DNA of 64,000 nt, from positions 20,580-84,579 of the forward strand of contig WRAI01000006.1 in NCBI GenBank assembly GCA_009780275.1. The letters are read 5' to 3'. The position numbers and the translations under genes were made by a program. The notes beneath the pieces are model-generated. The model saw only the letters and a program-made list of their open reading frames with translations. It was not told the origin of the DNA and searched no databases. The DNA comes from Oscillospiraceae bacterium. GTDB taxonomy: Bacteria; Bacillota; Clostridia; Oscillospirales; UBA929. This document shows, piece by piece, positions 15,012 through 24,804 of the stretch (position 1 is the stretch's first letter; the number at the start of each line of letters is the position of its first letter).

Positions 15012-18000
15012 ATTCAAAACCCAAGACTTCCAAACGGATGCTGTAAACGCCGTGGCAGACCTCTTTGCCGGACAAGACAAACAGACCACTACATTTTCCA
15101 TCGTTGACGGAGAATCGGACGGTAATCAGTTGCGTGTCATAAACGAGTTTGGCATAGGCAATGTCTTGAACATACAGGGTAGCGATATTCTTGTGAACAT
15201 GAACCGCATCCAAAAGCGGAACAATTTACCCCGCACCAAAGACCTTTACCCTTTCGCCCATTATCGTGAGGGTGACAGGCGTTTTTGCATTGAAATGGAA
15301 ACAGGCACAGGAAAAACCTATGTCTACACTAAGACGATTTTTGAGTTGCATCGGCGATATGGTTTTACAAAATTTATTATCGTTGTGCCGTCCGTGGCAA
15401 TCCGTGAGGGCGTGTATAAGTCATTCCAAATAACCACAGACCACTTCGGGGCGCATTATGACAATGTACCGTGCCGCTACTTCATTTACAATTCGGCGAA
15501 ATTGTCCGATGTTCGCCAGTTTGCTACAAGTAATAACATTGAGATTATGATTATCAACATAGATGCTTTCAAAAAGGCCGAAAACATCATCAACCAAGCA
15601 CAGGACAAGCTGAACGGCGAAACAGCTATGAGATACATACAGGACACAAACCCTGTCGTAATCATTGACGAGCCGCAAAGCGTAGACAATACCGAAAAGG
15701 CAAAAGAGGCAATCGCAAGCCTTAATCCCCTTGTCGTTCTTCGTTATTCCGCTACGCACAGAGAAAAGACCAATTTGCTGTACAGCCTAACCCCTGTTGA
15801 TGCCTACCAAAAAGGCTTGGTTAAGCAAATCGTTGTTTCCAGCAACACCGTAGACAATGCACACAATAAACCATATATCGCCCTAAAATCCGTATCTCGT
15901 GACGGCGGTTTTAAGGCGAGGATAGAAATTGATATACAGGGCAATGGCGGGGTTGTGACCCGCAAGACTGTAACCGCAAAGCCCGGTGATGACCTTTATA
16001 TTCTATCCGGCAGACGAGAACTCTACGAGGGCTACCAGCTTTCGGGAATTGATGTAGCAGCAGGGCGAGAATACATCGAATTTTCAAACACAGAAACGCT
16101 GGCTCTTAACAAGACCATTGGCGGGGTGGATGAGGATGTGCTAAAACGCGCCCAAATCTTCCGCACGGTTGAGGCTCATTTAGACAAAGAATTGCGGTAC
16201 TTGGAACATGAAATCAAAGTCCTTTCGCTGTTCTTCATTGATGAAGTGGCGAAGTACCGTACCATAGAGGGCGAAAAAGGCATATACGCCCAAATGTTTG
16301 AATCTTGCTACGCTGAACTGATGAACAGGACAAAGTATGCCCCCCTCAAAACCCAATTCCCTGCCACCGTGGAAAGAGTCCACAACGGTTATTTTTCACA
16401 AGATAAAAAAGGTGTGTTCAAGAATACAAAAGGCGATACGCTGGCTGATGATGATACTTACAACACCATCATGCGAGATAAGGAATGGCTGTTGTCGTTC
16501 GAGTGTCCGTTACGGTTTATCTTCTCTCACTCGGCACTTAAAGAGGGCTGGGATAATCCCAACGTGTTCCAAGTTTGCACGTTGATTGAGCATAAGTCCA
16601 CATTCACCCAGCGGCAGAAAATTGGACGAGGGCTACGTCTTTGTGTAGACCAGCAGGGCAACCGCATAGAGGATAGAGAAATCAATATACTTCATGTCAT
16701 GGCTAATGAGAGTTTTGCTGAGTTTGCGGACACCTTGCAAAAGGAAATCGAGGCCGAAACAGGCATTACCTTTGGTATGTTCCAAATCAGCTTGCTGGTG
16801 GGAACAACCTACGATGAAGAAGTCACCGTAGAAAAGACCGTGACCATCGAACAAGCCGCTGCCGCCGTGGAAACCTTAAAATCCACAGGCGTAATTGACG
16901 AAAGCGGAAAGATAGTCGCTACTATCAAAACAAACGAAATAGATTTGCTCCCATTGCCGGAGCCTGTTAGAGCAGTTGTGTCAAACGCAATCGTAGCATC
17001 ATTGACTTCCACTCAACAGCCTATTGCCATTGGAACCTTGTCGGGAGCGGCATACACCGAAACTATCACCGAAGAAAAAACAATATCCTACGATGATGCC
17101 GCAGAAATTATTGCCGACATGGAGGATAAAAAGCTAATCACCAAAGACAAAAAAAGCGGCAATTACAAAATGACCGACACCATGAAAAAACAGCTTGAAA
17201 CAGGCACTCTTGATTTGAGTGAACGCCACAGCCAAGCAAAACAGAGAGCAATTATACAAGTCGCTCAACGTGCCAATGCAAAGGTGGTTATTCGTGATGA
17301 ATCAAAGGAAGTTAAGGTTAGGCTGAAAAAGCAAGTCATGTTATCGCCCGAATTTATGGAAATTTGGGATAGAATCAAACAAAAGACCACATACAGGGTA
17401 AAGATAGACCATGAGCAGCTTACGAAAAACTGCCTCAATGACTTTGCCAATATGCCAGCCATACCAAAGGCAAGGATTGTTACTCAATCGGCAGAAATCA
17501 ACATTGAAAATGCTGGCGTAACGCACATGGAAAGCGGCTTGCGAACCATTGACCTCAAAGACGATTATGAATCCTTGCCGGACATTCTTCATGTAATCGC
17601 AACAGAAACCCTGTTAAAGCGTTCCGATGTAGGGCAAATCCTCCGGCAGAGCAACCGTGGAGCAGACTTCCTAAACAACCCCCAAGCCTTTACTGAAAAG
17701 GCGTTAGATATAATTACCCGAAACCGACATAGCCTTGCGATTGACGGAATCAGTTACGTCAAACTGGCGGGGGAGGAATATTATGTTCAAGAAATTTTCG
17801 ATAGCGCGGAGTTGACCGCAAACCTTGACCGCCATGCTGTGAGTGTGAACAACAGCCTATATGACTACATTGACTGTGATAGCGGAACAGAGAGCCGTTT
17901 CGCCCAAAGTTTGGATAATGACCCCGATGTAAAGCTGTTTTTCAAAATCCCCAGCCGTTTTAAGATTGAAACCCCCATTGGCACATATAACCCCGATTGG

Positions 18001-18201
18001 GCGGTGTACTTGGAACACAACGGCGATAAAAAACTGTATTTCGTGCTTGAAACGAAAGGCACAACAAGCCTGTACGACTTGCGAACACCCGAACAGTTGA
18101 AAATCAAGTGTGGTAAGGCTCATTTTGAGGCGTTGGAAAATGAAGTAGCGTTCCCTGCCGAGCCGGTAGCTGATTGGCGGGAGTTCAGAAGAACGATATA
18201 A
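15001..18201 (+). CDS. res: Type III restriction endonuclease (Res)
   Basis: 1066 residues, normal length for the family. An SF2 helicase core carries motif I METGTGKTYVY (about 99-109), motif II IIDEPQS (about 221-227, the DEPQ form seen in type III Res) and motif VI TQRQKIGRGLRL (about 533-544). The C-terminal nuclease shows PDW...VLETKG (about 999-1021), the PD-(D/E)XK core. With Mod it would form the type III complex that translocates or slides between two unmodified sites and cuts. GGAGG sits before ATG 15001. The active-site residues look intact. Confidence 0.93.
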   Translation: MKLKFKTQDFQTDAVNAVADLFAGQDKQTTTFSIVDGESDGNQLRVINEFGIGNVLNIQGSDILVNMNRIQKRNNLPRTKDLYPFAHYREGDRRFCIEMETGTGKTYVYTKTIFELHRRYGFTKFIIVVPSVAIREGVYKSFQITTDHFGAHYDNVPCRYFIYNSAKLSDVRQFATSNNIEIMIINIDAFKKAENIINQAQDKLNGETAMRYIQDTNPVVIIDEPQSVDNTEKAKEAIASLNPLVVLRYSATHREKTNLLYSLTPVDAYQKGLVKQIVVSSNTVDNAHNKPYIALKSVSRDGGFKARIEIDIQGNGGVVTRKTVTAKPGDDLYILSGRRELYEGYQLSGIDVAAGREYIEFSNTETLALNKTIGGVDEDVLKRAQIFRTVEAHLDKELRYLEHEIKVLSLFFIDEVAKYRTIEGEKGIYAQMFESCYAELMNRTKYAPLKTQFPATVERVHNGYFSQDKKGVFKNTKGDTLADDDTYNTIMRDKEWLLSFECPLRFIFSHSALKEGWDNPNVFQVCTLIEHKSTFTQRQKIGRGLRLCVDQQGNRIEDREINILHVMANESFAEFADTLQKEIEAETGITFGMFQISLLVGTTYDEEVTVEKTVTIEQAAAAVETLKSTGVIDESGKIVATIKTNEIDLLPLPEPVRAVVSNAIVASLTSTQQPIAIGTLSGAAYTETITEEKTISYDDAAEIIADMEDKKLITKDKKSGNYKMTDTMKKQLETGTLDLSERHSQAKQRAIIQVAQRANAKVVIRDESKEVKVRLKKQVMLSPEFMEIWDRIKQKTTYRVKIDHEQLTKNCLNDFANMPAIPKARIVTQSAEINIENAGVTHMESGLRTIDLKDDYESLPDILHVIATETLLKRSDVGQILRQSNRGADFLNNPQAFTEKALDIITRNRHSLAIDGISYVKLAGEEYYVQEIFDSAELTANLDRHAVSVNNSLYDYIDCDSGTESRFAQSLDNDPDVKLFFKIPSRFKIETPIGTYNPDWAVYLEHNGDKKLYFVLETKGTTSLYDLRTPEQLKIKCGKAHFEALENEVAFPAEPVADWREFRRTI

Positions 18202-18224
18202 AAAATCGAAGGAGTTGTGAACTG

Positions 18225-19814
18225 ATGGGATACCGATTTACACTTGAATCAGCACATACAGTAGCCAACCTCACTTTCGGCAAGGTGCTTGCTTGTTTCC
18301 GTGAAATTCACAGCTCTGATGAAAGTTATTGGGGGTTTAGGGCTTTTCTCGACCAATTTAATGAAAATATGTTTTCTAATGAAAACGAGCGATACCACAA
18401 GCATATACGCCGTCTGCGTGATTTGCTTGAAGGCAAGGACAGCAAGTATTACCATGACAAAAAACATTGGGATTTTTATGAAGATGATATATATAGGTTT
18501 AGAGAACTTAGACCTTACGATGAAAAAGTATTGGAGGCTCTTAAAGGCTTATCTGATACGTTCTCACGGTGTAGGTTGAAATCCCTGCTATTGCCGAGAA
18601 TAAGTGACGGAAACTACCGCTCCATAAAACGATGTATTGATGATGATTTTATGCTCCACACCGATACGTTGCACAACTTGGTGGAATACCATCCGGGTGA
18701 TTCGTGCTTAATTTTACAACCAACCGAAAGACCGAGAGCGGTTACACTTTATGATGCCTTTCCAAACTTTGAAATAGCCGTTAGGCAACGCGATATATGG
18801 CCAGCGGTGATATTTTGGGATGGGAGAGGCGAGTATGCTTTTATTCCAGTTGACGACAAAGGAGATTTGCGACATCTGTTCAAAATCATTCATTATGATA
18901 ATTTATCCCTCCGTGAATTAAAAAACATAGCCCAACATAAAAAACGCCCAAGTCATTATATTCTGCATCTTAGTGATTTGCATTTTGGGGCTAAAAATGT
19001 TGATGTTACCGAACGCCGCTTAAAAAAGCTGATACAAAAGCAAGTTGCCAGCCTTGACGATAACGATAGCCTTGACTTTATTATTACAGGCGATATTTCA
19101 GATAGTCCCGACCAAAAAAACGCCAACAGTTATCGTAATTTTTCAGAAGATATTGAAGAACGATATGGGAAAAAGCCTACTTGTGTTTTAGGTAATCACG
19201 ACATTAACAAGAAAGGACTTGCTTTTTGGAAAGGAAAGCAGCACCTTGCGAATATTGTTGGGAACTATCCAATGATAAAAGTTTTAGAAGAACCCAAAGT
19301 CATTTTCTTACTATTTAACTCCAATACCGAGGGAAAGTTAGCACAGGGAGAAATAGGCTCGGCGCAAATGTCGGAAATGGGCAATTTGCTTGATGGTGTC
19401 GAGAACATAGAAAAATATCTGCTTATTGCTGTAATGCACCACCATCTTGTACCGATTTTACGACCAGAGCATTATGATGAACGATGGTACAGGCGAATAA
19501 TTCCAAGAGGATTGTTGGATGAGGCTCTACGCCTTATAGATGCTGATGTTTTCATGGAGTGGCTTAAACGCAGAAACGTGAGGTTTGTACTCCACGGACA
19601 TAAACATATCCCATTTCAAGCGGAACATGACGGAATCCAAATAATCTCATGCGGCTCGTCAACAGGGCAAATCGTTCACAAAGAGCGAGGAAAAACCTAT
19701 ATAAGTTACAACTTGATTAAGGTTAATCAAGATACCGTGACCTGTACATTGTTTGTTGAAGATATACTTGGGGCTGGGGCGGTAGATATTAAAGCCCCGC
19801 CGCCGATGGAGTAA
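18225..19814 (+). CDS. Calcineurin-like metallophosphoesterase with unknown N-terminal domain
   Basis: 529 residues. The C-terminal half has all the metallophosphoesterase signatures in order: DLHFG, GDISD, GNHD, MHHH and GHKH, so a two-metal phosphoesterase or nuclease activity is likely. The first about 245 residues form a helical and mixed domain with no motif I recognise. ATG 18225 is chosen because AAGGAG stands before it; the longer frame overlaps res without a ribosome site. It follows res by 23 bases. Substrate could be nucleic acid or a cyclic nucleotide; the sequence does not say which. Confidence 0.8.
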   Translation: MGYRFTLESAHTVANLTFGKVLACFREIHSSDESYWGFRAFLDQFNENMFSNENERYHKHIRRLRDLLEGKDSKYYHDKKHWDFYEDDIYRFRELRPYDEKVLEALKGLSDTFSRCRLKSLLLPRISDGNYRSIKRCIDDDFMLHTDTLHNLVEYHPGDSCLILQPTERPRAVTLYDAFPNFEIAVRQRDIWPAVIFWDGRGEYAFIPVDDKGDLRHLFKIIHYDNLSLRELKNIAQHKKRPSHYILHLSDLHFGAKNVDVTERRLKKLIQKQVASLDDNDSLDFIITGDISDSPDQKNANSYRNFSEDIEERYGKKPTCVLGNHDINKKGLAFWKGKQHLANIVGNYPMIKVLEEPKVIFLLFNSNTEGKLAQGEIGSAQMSEMGNLLDGVENIEKYLLIAVMHHHLVPILRPEHYDERWYRRIIPRGLLDEALRLIDADVFMEWLKRRNVRFVLHGHKHIPFQAEHDGIQIISCGSSTGQIVHKERGKTYISYNLIKVNQDTVTCTLFVEDILGAGAVDIKAPPPME

Positions 19815-19854
19815 CGGCAATGGGTTTGTACAAATTGTGCTTGGAGGGTGAAGA

Positions 19855-21126
19855 ATGGAATCATTCTTAATAATAGCAGTACCCATAGCCATTATCGCCG
19901 TGATTGCAGTAGTGGTGGTGTATTTGAAGAAAAAAGCCAATTCTGAAAACAATCATGCTATGGATGAGAACGTGGAACTCGTGACCGTAGACGGCGGCGT
20001 TCCTATTCCCATTGAAAGAGTTACATCGTTGAGTTTGATTGATGAGAGCAGCTTAACAGAAATCACAGACAGCACCGTTGTTGCTCGAATAACGCAGACC
20101 ATTCCGACAGTAGCGGAAAAGGCGGCGAAAACAGTCACGAACACGGCAATGAAAAAAGCTGATTTGTATAGGGTGATAATCCCAAACGGTGAAACCCTTG
20201 TACAGTCCAAGAGCATGACAGGGGCGTTTCGCGGGTTCTTTCGTGGAGCAAAAGGAGCGAAAGGTCATGCAAACTTAGTCAAGGTTGACCCATCCAAGAT
20301 TACCAAAGCCTCAACCGTGGCGAACATAGGGGCAAACGTGATGAATGTTGGCTCTTTGGTTGTCGGGCAGTATTACATGAACGAGATAAACGCCAAACTG
20401 GAAACTATGAATAAAAACATCAGTAAAATAAGTGATTTTCAAGATAGGGAGTTTAAGAGCCGTATAATGTCCTTGATTGCTCTTGTCGGTGAGATTTCAC
20501 AGTTTAGCGTTGAAATAATCGAAAATGACGAGTTGCGGACAATTAAACTGGCAGCGTTAGAAAATATGAAAGCAGACGGTACTGAATTGCTCGGACAAGT
20601 CAACGAAACGATAATTGGAATTACGCAGGGCAACCCGACCCCCGATTACAAAGCATACCAAGCCACCGTTGAGGACTTCTATACTTTGGTTGAATATCAA
20701 AATATTTTGATAACAATCCTCGAAGAAATAAGCAAATTATCATACTTGCTCGGTAAAGGGAACAGTTCAAAGGATATGTGCTATTCCTTGTACAGCAAGT
20801 ATTGGGAATTGTCAGTCCAAGCGAGAGATGTACTGGAATCATGGCATGACAAGCAAGTTGCCGCCCTTAAAATTGAGATTGACAGGAATAGGCTTGAAAA
20901 AAGCGGCGTGGCGGGATTTTTTGCACAAGTGCCAGCGTTGTTTGACGATAAATGGAAGTATAGGGATTTGAAACAAGGAATTGCTGATAAAATCACTCAC
21001 CAATCCCAAACAAAGCCGCAAGCGGCGATTGAACAAAAAGCTGTTTACGACAGCGATGTGCCAATAGTAATTATGGACGGCAAATACTACTACCAACATG
21101 ATGCACCCGCCACCGCAAAGGAGTGA
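19855..21126 (+). CDS. Membrane-anchored coiled-coil protein, unknown function
   Basis: 423 residues. A strongly hydrophobic N-terminal segment (residues 4-23, FLIIAVPIAIIAVIAVVVVY) precedes KKK, so the bulk is cytosolic. A Gly/Ala-rich stretch (TGAFRGFFRGAKGAKGHANL, about 120-140) and a following amphipathic region (TVANIGANVMNVGSLVVGQY) could insert into membrane or form an oligomer. The second half is long helix and coiled coil. GGAGG precedes ATG. It sits between the phosphoesterase and the base-removal genes; membrane action as an effector is a guess. Confidence 0.62.
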   Translation: MESFLIIAVPIAIIAVIAVVVVYLKKKANSENNHAMDENVELVTVDGGVPIPIERVTSLSLIDESSLTEITDSTVVARITQTIPTVAEKAAKTVTNTAMKKADLYRVIIPNGETLVQSKSMTGAFRGFFRGAKGAKGHANLVKVDPSKITKASTVANIGANVMNVGSLVVGQYYMNEINAKLETMNKNISKISDFQDREFKSRIMSLIALVGEISQFSVEIIENDELRTIKLAALENMKADGTELLGQVNETIIGITQGNPTPDYKAYQATVEDFYTLVEYQNILITILEEISKLSYLLGKGNSSKDMCYSLYSKYWELSVQARDVLESWHDKQVAALKIEIDRNRLEKSGVAGFFAQVPALFDDKWKYRDLKQGIADKITHQSQTKPQAAIEQKAVYDSDVPIVIMDGKYYYQHDAPATAKE

Positions 21127-21130
21127 ACGC

Positions 21131-21853
21131 ATGAAACAATACCTACTGGATTATATTCGCCGCCCCATCCCGCAGGGCGTTCCTATCGTGCCGCAGTCCA
21201 TACCGATTGTTTTCTTTGGTGATATTGACAAGGCTAAATATGCTACCATTGCTATAAACCCAAGCAATAGAGAATTTACCAATACCAAGCATGAAATATT
21301 CCCGACAAATAAAAAGCGGTTTGTAGACAGGGATTTCCTTGGAGCGGCTGATGATGAAACACTTAGCTTAGAGCAAGCAGAAATGGTATATCAATCACTC
21401 TGTAACTTCTTCCACAAAAGACCTTATATGCAATGGTTCGGGCAATTAGAGAAACTTTTTAACGAGGCAGATTTATCATACTTTAAGGGCGATATTATTA
21501 ACCTTGACATATCGCCGTGGGCTACCAGCGTGAAGTGGAGTGCCTTGACCGATGAGCAGAGGGTTGGGTTGGTTCGCCACGGCGGGGATTTGCTACGAAC
21601 GATTCTGAACGCCGGACAAATAAAATGCCTGTTTGTGAATGGTCGAACTGCAATGAAATACGTTGAGAAACACATTGCACCTTTAACGAGCCATTGTTTT
21701 ATTCAATTAAATGCGAGTTGCGAAATCAAGGTCGGCAAGATAGGCAACCTCACTATCGTTGGGTGGAGTAATTATCTGCAACAGCTAAGACCGCCGCTTT
21801 CACAAGACAAAAGAAAATTATTGGTAGATAAAATACTCGAACTGGCTTTGTAA
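21131..21853 (+). CDS. Uracil-DNA-glycosylase-superfamily-like protein
   Basis: 240 residues. The segment VFFGDIDKAKYATIAINPSN resembles the first active-site motif (GxNPx) of family 2/3-like uracil DNA glycosylases, LDISPWATSVKW may correspond to a nucleobase-pocket strand, CLFVNGRTA to the central beta strand, and GWSNYLQQL to the late DNA-intercalation motif. Each match is loose, so the superfamily call is tentative. ATG 21131 has AAAGGAG upstream. It starts 4 bases after the preceding gene and is followed by an Fe-S DNA glycosylase gene 19 bases on, which supports a base-excision theme. Confidence 0.5.
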   Translation: MKQYLLDYIRRPIPQGVPIVPQSIPIVFFGDIDKAKYATIAINPSNREFTNTKHEIFPTNKKRFVDRDFLGAADDETLSLEQAEMVYQSLCNFFHKRPYMQWFGQLEKLFNEADLSYFKGDIINLDISPWATSVKWSALTDEQRVGLVRHGGDLLRTILNAGQIKCLFVNGRTAMKYVEKHIAPLTSHCFIQLNASCEIKVGKIGNLTIVGWSNYLQQLRPPLSQDKRKLLVDKILELAL

Positions 21854-21872
21854 TACATTCGGCGGGAGGTGT

Positions 21873-23546
21873 ATGGATATGGATGCAGTTCTACTGCGAG
21901 AAAACTTCAAACGCTACTTAGCAGAGCGTTTTCCAAACGATAATTATATCGGTGTCCATGTGTCGGATGCTTTTTACCTCATACGGCATGAGGATGATTT
22001 TGGCATGAAGTTTGAGCAGATACTGGCAGATGGCTTTATCCCCGAAACATACAGACCGTGGCTCGAAGAACGGTTTACCAAGAGAGGCGTTCAAAACCCC
22101 CGCGGCAATGCGGCGGGGTATGAGAAAGCGTTTGATTTGCTTTTGGATTACTACCACAACAGACCATACGACCAACAGACTGCACCCAAGACCCTGCCGC
22201 CGCCCACTACATCCATTGACACGGCGCAGCTACGGAAAAAATTTCAAGCCCATATGCAACAACGGTTTCCAAAAAATCCGAGCATAGGTTCAACCGTGTC
22301 GGGAGCGTTCTTCCTTGAACGAAAAGGTAATAATTTGGGTTTCGATTTTCAGCAGATTATTGTTGATGGCATCATTCCCGAAACATACAGAGCAAAAATC
22401 CAAAAATACTTTGAATCTCGTGGACGGAAAAATCCTCGCGGCGATGCTTACATTTACGAGCGGTCATTACGCCTTTTATTGGAGTTCATCAGCGGAAACG
22501 AGCTACCGATGAGCAAGCCTACGCCACCTCCTATAACTGTACCACCCACCGAAAAAGCAATTATGGTGCAAAGGGTTGGCAAATGGCTTGTGAAAATGGG
22601 ATTGGAGCGTTTCGCCCAAAAGTCCGAGCATCCGTGGGTACACCTAACAGGCAAAGATGAATATGATGCCGTGCTTAACGATTTGGAAAACACCCCTCAC
22701 GCTTTTGTGCTTGCTTGTCTTATGGATAGAGGCGTTAAGGCAGAGCGGGCGTGGGCTGTGCCTTGCATAGTCATGGCGAAGTATGGGGCAAATATTCATT
22801 CGTTGAACGCCGTGAGCGAAGATGAGTACATATCATTCTTCCAACAAAATTCCCTGCATAGGTTTCACAGAGAAATGGCGGTTATATTCAAGGGCGGTGT
22901 TCAGAGGATTGTAGAAAAGTTTGACGGCGATGCCTCGCTGATGTGGAAAGGCAAACCGGGCAGTAAAACGGCGGTTAATCACTTTTTAGCTTTTCGTGGG
23001 GCTGGCGAAAAAATAGCGACTATGGCTGTAAATATCCTCGTTCGCCAATTTCAAATTGAGTTGGCTGATTTTAAGGCGATTGATGTATCGCCCGATGTGC
23101 ATATATGCAGGGTAATGTATCGCATGGGGCTGATTGAGAGCGATAAGGACACAAGAGCCGCCATACGCTGTGCGAGGGAATTGCACCCCGACTTCCCCGG
23201 TATTATTGACTTTTCATTGTGGGAAATTGGGCGGAATTATTGCAAGGCGAAAAATCCGCTTTGCGGCGAGTGCATTGTAAAAAACGATTGTGTCAAACGC
23301 TTGGGAGGGGAGGTACTGTTTCGTGACCCCCCTGCCCAAAAAATAATAGAATCAATTTATTCCGAAGATGAACTAAGCGAGGCACTACGAGCGATTAAGT
23401 CACTTATTGGCAAATGTGAAAAGGCATATGTGCAGTTGATTGACAGTACGCCACAGCACACGTTGATGCAGAGGCGGCTGGCAGCTCTTAAAATTTCTGC
23501 TGATTTGATTGAAAAGGAAATGAGCAATAAACCCGATATAGTATAG
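21873..23546 (+). CDS. Fe-S HhH-GPD DNA glycosylase with tandem N-terminal repeat
   Basis: 557 residues. The C-terminal half belongs to the endonuclease III/MutY group: helix-hairpin-helix FRGAGEKIATMAV at about 375-387, catalytic-Asp region SPDVHICRVMYRMG at about 406-419, and a [4Fe-4S] motif C-x6-C-x2-C-x5-C (CKAKNPLCGECIVKNDC, about 460-476). The first 210 residues are two copies of a roughly 90-residue unit (about 5-94 and 118-208), sharing GxIPETYR, then RGxxNPRGxAxxYE and LLL, separated by a proline-rich linker. The unit is unknown to me and may recognise a modified base or DNA structure. The second ATG (21879) has better RBS spacing. A short palindromic repeat lies within the C-terminal codons (23306-23333). 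Confidence 0.8.
   Translation: MDMDAVLLRENFKRYLAERFPNDNYIGVHVSDAFYLIRHEDDFGMKFEQILADGFIPETYRPWLEERFTKRGVQNPRGNAAGYEKAFDLLLDYYHNRPYDQQTAPKTLPPPTTSIDTAQLRKKFQAHMQQRFPKNPSIGSTVSGAFFLERKGNNLGFDFQQIIVDGIIPETYRAKIQKYFESRGRKNPRGDAYIYERSLRLLLEFISGNELPMSKPTPPPITVPPTEKAIMVQRVGKWLVKMGLERFAQKSEHPWVHLTGKDEYDAVLNDLENTPHAFVLACLMDRGVKAERAWAVPCIVMAKYGANIHSLNAVSEDEYISFFQQNSLHRFHREMAVIFKGGVQRIVEKFDGDASLMWKGKPGSKTAVNHFLAFRGAGEKIATMAVNILVRQFQIELADFKAIDVSPDVHICRVMYRMGLIESDKDTRAAIRCARELHPDFPGIIDFSLWEIGRNYCKAKNPLCGECIVKNDCVKRLGGEVLFRDPPAQKIIESIYSEDELSEALRAIKSLIGKCEKAYVQLIDSTPQHTLMQRRLAALKISADLIEKEMSNKPDIV
23306..23333. repeat. Palindromic repeat copy 2
   Basis: AGGGGAGGT and ACCCCCCT arms around ACTGTTTCGTG. The stretch from CTGTTTCGTG through the C-run and TG is identical to copy 1 over 19 bases. 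It lies in the C-terminal codons of the Fe-S glycosylase gene (GGEVLFRDPP). Confidence 0.6.
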
Positions 23547-23573
23547 TATTTGAGTGTGTGGAGGATAAAGCTG

Positions 23574-24788
23574 ATGGACGAACTTATCATAAATAATTTG
23601 CTGGTGACGGCGGGTAGCATCATTGACAAATATTCTGCCATCGCTCGTGAAACTGGTAGAAGTTTTAACATCTTTGAGGTTGCTCGTATTGAGGATAAGG
23701 AAGTAATCGTTTGCCGTATATTAGCCGAATTATTGAATCCCAAAGGACGGCACGGACAAGGCGGCGCATACCTTGAATTATTTTTGAGCGAATGTTGCGA
23801 CATGGGCGATGCTCTTTCCGATGCCGAAATTGAAAATATGCAAGTAGCGGCAGAACGCATGACAGACAAAGGACGGCCTGTTGACTTGGTTATTGAGGGA
23901 AACGGACGATGTATTCCTATTGAAGTGAAAATTTACGCCGCCGACCAATCCGCACAATGTTATGATTATTGTATGTATGCCCGAACGAAAGATAGTGAGG
24001 CTCGAATTATTTACTTAACCCTCTTTGGAGAAGAACCGTCAGATGACAGCAGGGGCAAATTATCAGATGATGATATAATTTTTATGTCGTTTGATGTTCA
24101 TATTTTACGGTGGCTTGAAAAATGCCTCGCCCTACCCGACACAATCAGAAAAACCCCGCTTCGAGAAATACTCATTCAATTTATTTCTGCAATAAGGAAC
24201 ATCACAAATAACTTGGAGGATAAGCCCAAAATGGAACTTATAAAATTGTTATCTGAATCACCCCAACATATGCGTAATGCGAAAGTCATTGCGGATACTC
24301 TTGACGAATGTAGGTTTGAAATAGCAACCAAGTTTTTCACCGCTTTCCATGAACGGTTTGGCTCAAATTTTGAGAGCGAACCGCTTGAAAGCGATTTTGT
24401 AAAATGGGGAAACAGCATTAACGCCGAGATAAGATATATGTTTGAAAAGGATGTTGTGCCGGGCGTGTCTGTAATTTTTATTTTGAATATGTCAAACTAC
24501 GACCCCCTCTTAGCTGGGTTTGGCATGATTCGGGAGGGTGAATCGGCACGACTTGGCGATAGAAATATTGTTAAAAAGTTGAGAACGCATTATGGAGTTG
24601 AAGAAAAGAAATCCTCTGCTCATTGTGTAGTGTATGAGTATATTTCTTTTGAGGACGATTGGATTAACATGACAAATTTTAACGGCAGCTACGAAAATTA
24701 TTTTAAGTTGTTTGACCCAAAAACTTTCGAGGAAATATTAGATAGCACCGTTAAACAGGCAAACGCAGTCCTTGCCAAACTTAAATAG
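23574..24788 (+). CDS. PD-(D/E)XK nuclease-family protein
   Basis: 404 residues. The first third carries the PDDEXK_4-type core: RPVDLVIEGNGRCIPIEVKI with Asp at about 105 and Glu-x-Lys at about 116-118, followed by ADQSAQCYDY, the Gln-containing helix of this family. An earlier motif (EVIVCRILAELLNPKGRHGQ) is also typical of it. The remainder is a mixed domain resembling other members. ATG 23574 has GGAGG nine bases upstream and lies 27 bases after the glycosylase gene. A nuclease next to glycosylases could cut at abasic sites made by them; that link is inference. Confidence 0.8.
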   Translation: MDELIINNLLVTAGSIIDKYSAIARETGRSFNIFEVARIEDKEVIVCRILAELLNPKGRHGQGGAYLELFLSECCDMGDALSDAEIENMQVAAERMTDKGRPVDLVIEGNGRCIPIEVKIYAADQSAQCYDYCMYARTKDSEARIIYLTLFGEEPSDDSRGKLSDDDIIFMSFDVHILRWLEKCLALPDTIRKTPLREILIQFISAIRNITNNLEDKPKMELIKLLSESPQHMRNAKVIADTLDECRFEIATKFFTAFHERFGSNFESEPLESDFVKWGNSINAEIRYMFEKDVVPGVSVIFILNMSNYDPLLAGFGMIREGESARLGDRNIVKKLRTHYGVEEKKSSAHCVVYEYISFEDDWINMTNFNGSYENYFKLFDPKTFEEILDSTVKQANAVLAKLK

Positions 24789-24804
24789 GAGGGAATAATT
24801 CATT

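Noticed and set aside
6810..18201. DISARM, BREX or Dnd/Ssp system
   Set aside because: SNF2 helicase and adenine methylase are present, but no DrmA/DrmB/DrmC, PglZ, BrxC or Dnd-type genes are. The mod/res pair is type III.
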